Made by a program: the position numbers and the translations under genes
Part shown: positions 62,049 through 64,000 of the stretch, one piece after another
Layout: each line of letters starts with the position of its first letter
How positions within the stretch are numbered: position 1 is the stretch's first letter
NCBI GenBank assembly: GCA_021513715.1
Contig: CP084167.1
Coordinates: 1,752,571-1,816,570 of the forward strand
From: Candidatus Heimdallarchaeum endolithica
GTDB lineage: Archaea; Asgardarchaeota; Heimdallarchaeia; Heimdallarchaeales; Heimdallarchaeaceae
DNA length: 64,000 bases
Direction: 5' to 3'
Notes under the pieces: model-generated
What the model was told of the DNA's origin: nothing
Databases searched by the model: none
The model's input: the letters and a program-made list of their open reading frames with translations, nothing else

Positions 62049-62400
62049 TTGTACGCAAATCTTGCGCTCGGGAAAGATCTATCCTGGAGGGAGGAAGAAC
62101 TTACCACTCATTGAGCCAGAGGAGGAGGTTGAGTGCTCCTCCTCCACGGAAACTAGAAAATTATTTTTCTTCTCACGTGAGAAAGGATAAAAGGAAGACC
62201 AAGAACTAAAGAAAGGTAAAAAAAGAGAGGACAAACCTTTAAATCCTATATTATGAGAAGCGTTACGGTCGCTGTTGAGCTCTAAACCACAAGCAACACA
62301 ACGATAGAGTCCTCGACTAACTCGTGAAGTCTTGGAAGTACGGCCACATTGAGAACAAGTTTGACTGGTGTAATGAAAATACTCCAAAACAGTTAAATCT
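62049..62400 (-). mobile_element. 3' remnant of an IS605-type tnpB element
   Basis: The right end (62049-62071, with the small hairpin GCAA-GAT-TTGC) matches the solo end at 36737-36757. Next comes a GC-richer block with a strong hairpin (GAGGAG at about 62120 pairing with CTCCTC at about 62135-62145), as expected for an omega RNA scaffold. Then follows the 3' part of a tnpB. The left part of the element is missing. Confidence 0.65.
62079..62395 (-). pseudogene. Truncated TnpB (C-terminal zinc finger and RuvC-III)
   Basis: The frame encodes HYTSQTCSQCGRTSKTSRVSRGLYRCVACGLELNSDRNASHNIG, the TnpB zinc finger (CSQC, CVAC) and RuvC-III (DRNASHNI), but lacks RuvC-I, RuvC-II and the whole N-terminus. 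Homology begins at about 62390, next to the start of the downstream peptidase gene. Motif style (YTSQTCSQCG) differs from the intact TnpB at 3324 (GTSSHCARCG), so it comes from a different TnpB lineage. Confidence 0.75.
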
Positions 62401-62422
62401 GTTTTGATGGAGATACTCTTAA

Positions 62423-64000
62423 TGAGCTTAGAAAATTTAATAAAAATTGTTTCAAAAGAATTATCTGGAGAACGTGCAAAGAGATACACAGAAAAAGTTT
62501 CTAATTATCATAGAATACAAGCTAGTTCAGGATTCTTAGATGCAATTGGATTTATAAAAAGTGAATTAGAGAGAATAGGAGACAAAAATTATAAGGTTGA
62601 GGAATTTATCGCAGATGGTAAAAAAAATAATTATTCGTGGTATTCTCCAATCTCCTGGGAAATTAATGATGGTTTCCTAAGAATGATAGAACCTGAATGC
62701 TTTTACTTGTGTAGGTTTAATGAAACACCAGAAAGTATTGCCACACATTCAAAGAAGACAGATGTTAAAGCAGAATTAGTTGATATTGAGGATGCAACCA
62801 ACAAAGAGATTCTCAAAAAAGAGAATATTGAAGGTAAAATTGTATTAACAAGCGCTTCTATTAAAAGCATAAAAGAAAAAATTTTCGAATTAGGCGCTCT
62901 AGGAGTCATAATTTATCCTACAGAAAAACGTGCAGTTGGAAAAGAAAATTTGATTCAATATGTTGGATTGTGGCCAAATGAGGAAGATGCGGAAATGACA
63001 ACATTTGGCTTTTCAATATCTAGAAAACAAGCAATGATGCTAAAGAATTATCTTAAAAAAGAGAAAGTGGTTCTTCATGCAAAAATTGATTCTAAGCTTT
63101 ATACTGGAAAACTCCACGTTTTGACAACAAAAATAGATGGAAATAGTAAAAATGATGGAGAAATCGTTTTAATAGCACACATTTGTCATCCCTACCCTTC
63201 TGCTAATGATAATGCATCAGGAAGCGGACTACTATTAGAAATATTTAGAACATTAAAAAAACTAGTAGAAAAAAAAATTGTTGTTCCTAAAAGATCAATC
63301 AGATTTTTATGGGTACCAGAATTTAATGGAACAATTCCATGGATAAAAAAACAAGTAGAAGAAGGTATATGGAATCCCGTTTTCTGTATCAATTTAGATA
63401 TGGTAGGTGAACATCCAGGAATAATTGGAGAACCATTTACTGTAAGTCAATCAAGTGTTTCCATACCATTTTTCCTTAATGATTTAATAGCAGAATTAAT
63501 AGAAAAATGCAAGGACAACCCATTATTAATTGAACAGTCAGGTTGGAACCACCCCTGGAATTGTAGAATGAAACCTTTTGCAGGAGGTTCTGATCACATT
63601 TTATTTACAGATGAACCAGTTAGAATCCCATCAGTAATGTTTGGGCATGAAGACAGATTTTGGCACACAAATTTAGATACAATAGAGAAGGTTGATTCAA
63701 CAGAACTAAAACGTGTTGGTGTCCTTACAGTTTCTACAGTTTTATCATCTATAAATGAAACACAATTCAGTAATGAAATTCTGTTGTCATACATCACAGG
63801 ATTTATGAAAAGAAAAAGTCAAGTTATTGCATTTTTACAGAATAAATTACAAAACTTGCAGAAAAAAAGCGCTAATTATGTAGAATTAAGCATACTAGAA
63901 AGATTATGTGATACTTTTTTCGATAATGAAAAAGAAAAGGTAAGAAGTATTAAAAATCATTTTAAAAACTTCAATGAAGAATTGCTAGAATTTGTAGAGT
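62423..64000 (+). CDS. M28/DUF4910-type zinc aminopeptidase, truncated by window end
   Basis: The frame is open from ATG 62423 (GGAG 9 bp upstream; in-frame ATG 62408 is the alternative) to the window edge, at least 526 residues. Co-catalytic zinc motifs of M28 peptidases are present: AHICHPYPSANDNASGSG (His and Asp ligands), VPEFNGT, CINLDMVGEHPG and DRFWHTNLDT. An inserted domain in the N-terminal half contains KIVLTSASIKSIKEKIFELGALGVIIYP, as in DUF4910 and PA-domain peptidases. No signal peptide is seen, so the enzyme is probably cytoplasmic. Its promoter must lie within the tnpB remnant directly upstream. Confidence 0.85.

Overview
The window is an AT-rich archaeal chromosome segment, roughly 30-35% G+C by eye. 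The archaeal call rests on informational genes: RpoN/Rpb10, aIF5B, TiaS, the exosome set Rrp4/Rrp41/Rrp42, SBDS, Pcc1, a Brix-domain protein, the RFC large subunit, and ribosomal proteins eL8, eS28, eL24, eL43 and uS2. The lipid genes mevalonate kinase, isopentenyl phosphate kinase and a geranylgeranyl reductase agree, as does an intron-containing tRNA. Long coiled-coil and RING-like proteins and a longin/roadblock-like domain make an Asgard lineage, possibly Heimdallarchaeia, plausible. That placement is inference; no marker here proves it.

Layout. 0.2-9.3 kb: proline dehydrogenase, a membrane sensor-like protein, Ogt, a TnpB element, an Mrp ATPase and a two-gene FAD/Fe-S amine (proline/sarcosine-type) dehydrogenase. 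9.7-15.7 kb: a metallo-beta-lactamase enzyme, then an Hsp20-Cdc48-HTH operon behind a perfect palindromic operator, then TiaS. 15.8-19.5 kb: aIF5B, a 56-residue histone-fold protein and an aminotransferase. 19.7-25.1 kb: geranylgeranyl reductase, RpoN, uS2, an intact IS481-like element, mevalonate kinase and isopentenyl phosphate kinase. 25.1-26.5 kb: an eL8-eS28-eL24-NDK operon.

26.6-45.7 kb is accessory. It holds two condensation-type acyltransferases, membrane proteins, a THUMP protein, an intron-bearing initiator tRNA-Met, an ABC exporter with a secreted alpha-toroid protein, a sulfotransferase with an apparent AUU start, gamma-glutamyltransferase, an orphan EutA-like protein and a decayed second IS481-like copy. 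An ABC ATPase with an AbrB-like tail and a circularly permuted substrate-binding protein follow. 45.7-53.0 kb: a phosphoribosyltransferase and a small HTH protein, an HTH/coiled-coil/PLD-like protein split by one frameshift, a ferredoxin, a PLD nuclease and a Cas4-like nuclease-helicase with a C-terminal RING-like finger. 53.0-61.0 kb: RFC-L and the archaeal exosome superoperon. 61.2-64.0 kb: an Fpg/Nei glycosylase, a TnpB remnant and a truncated M28/DUF4910 peptidase.

The strongest leads are the circularly permuted SBP_bac_5 protein, the nuclease-helicase-RING fusion, the palindrome-controlled Hsp20-Cdc48-HTH operon (resembling the HSR1 arrangement of Archaeoglobus), the 16-17 bp target duplications of the IS481-like elements, and several genes without a conventional start codon.
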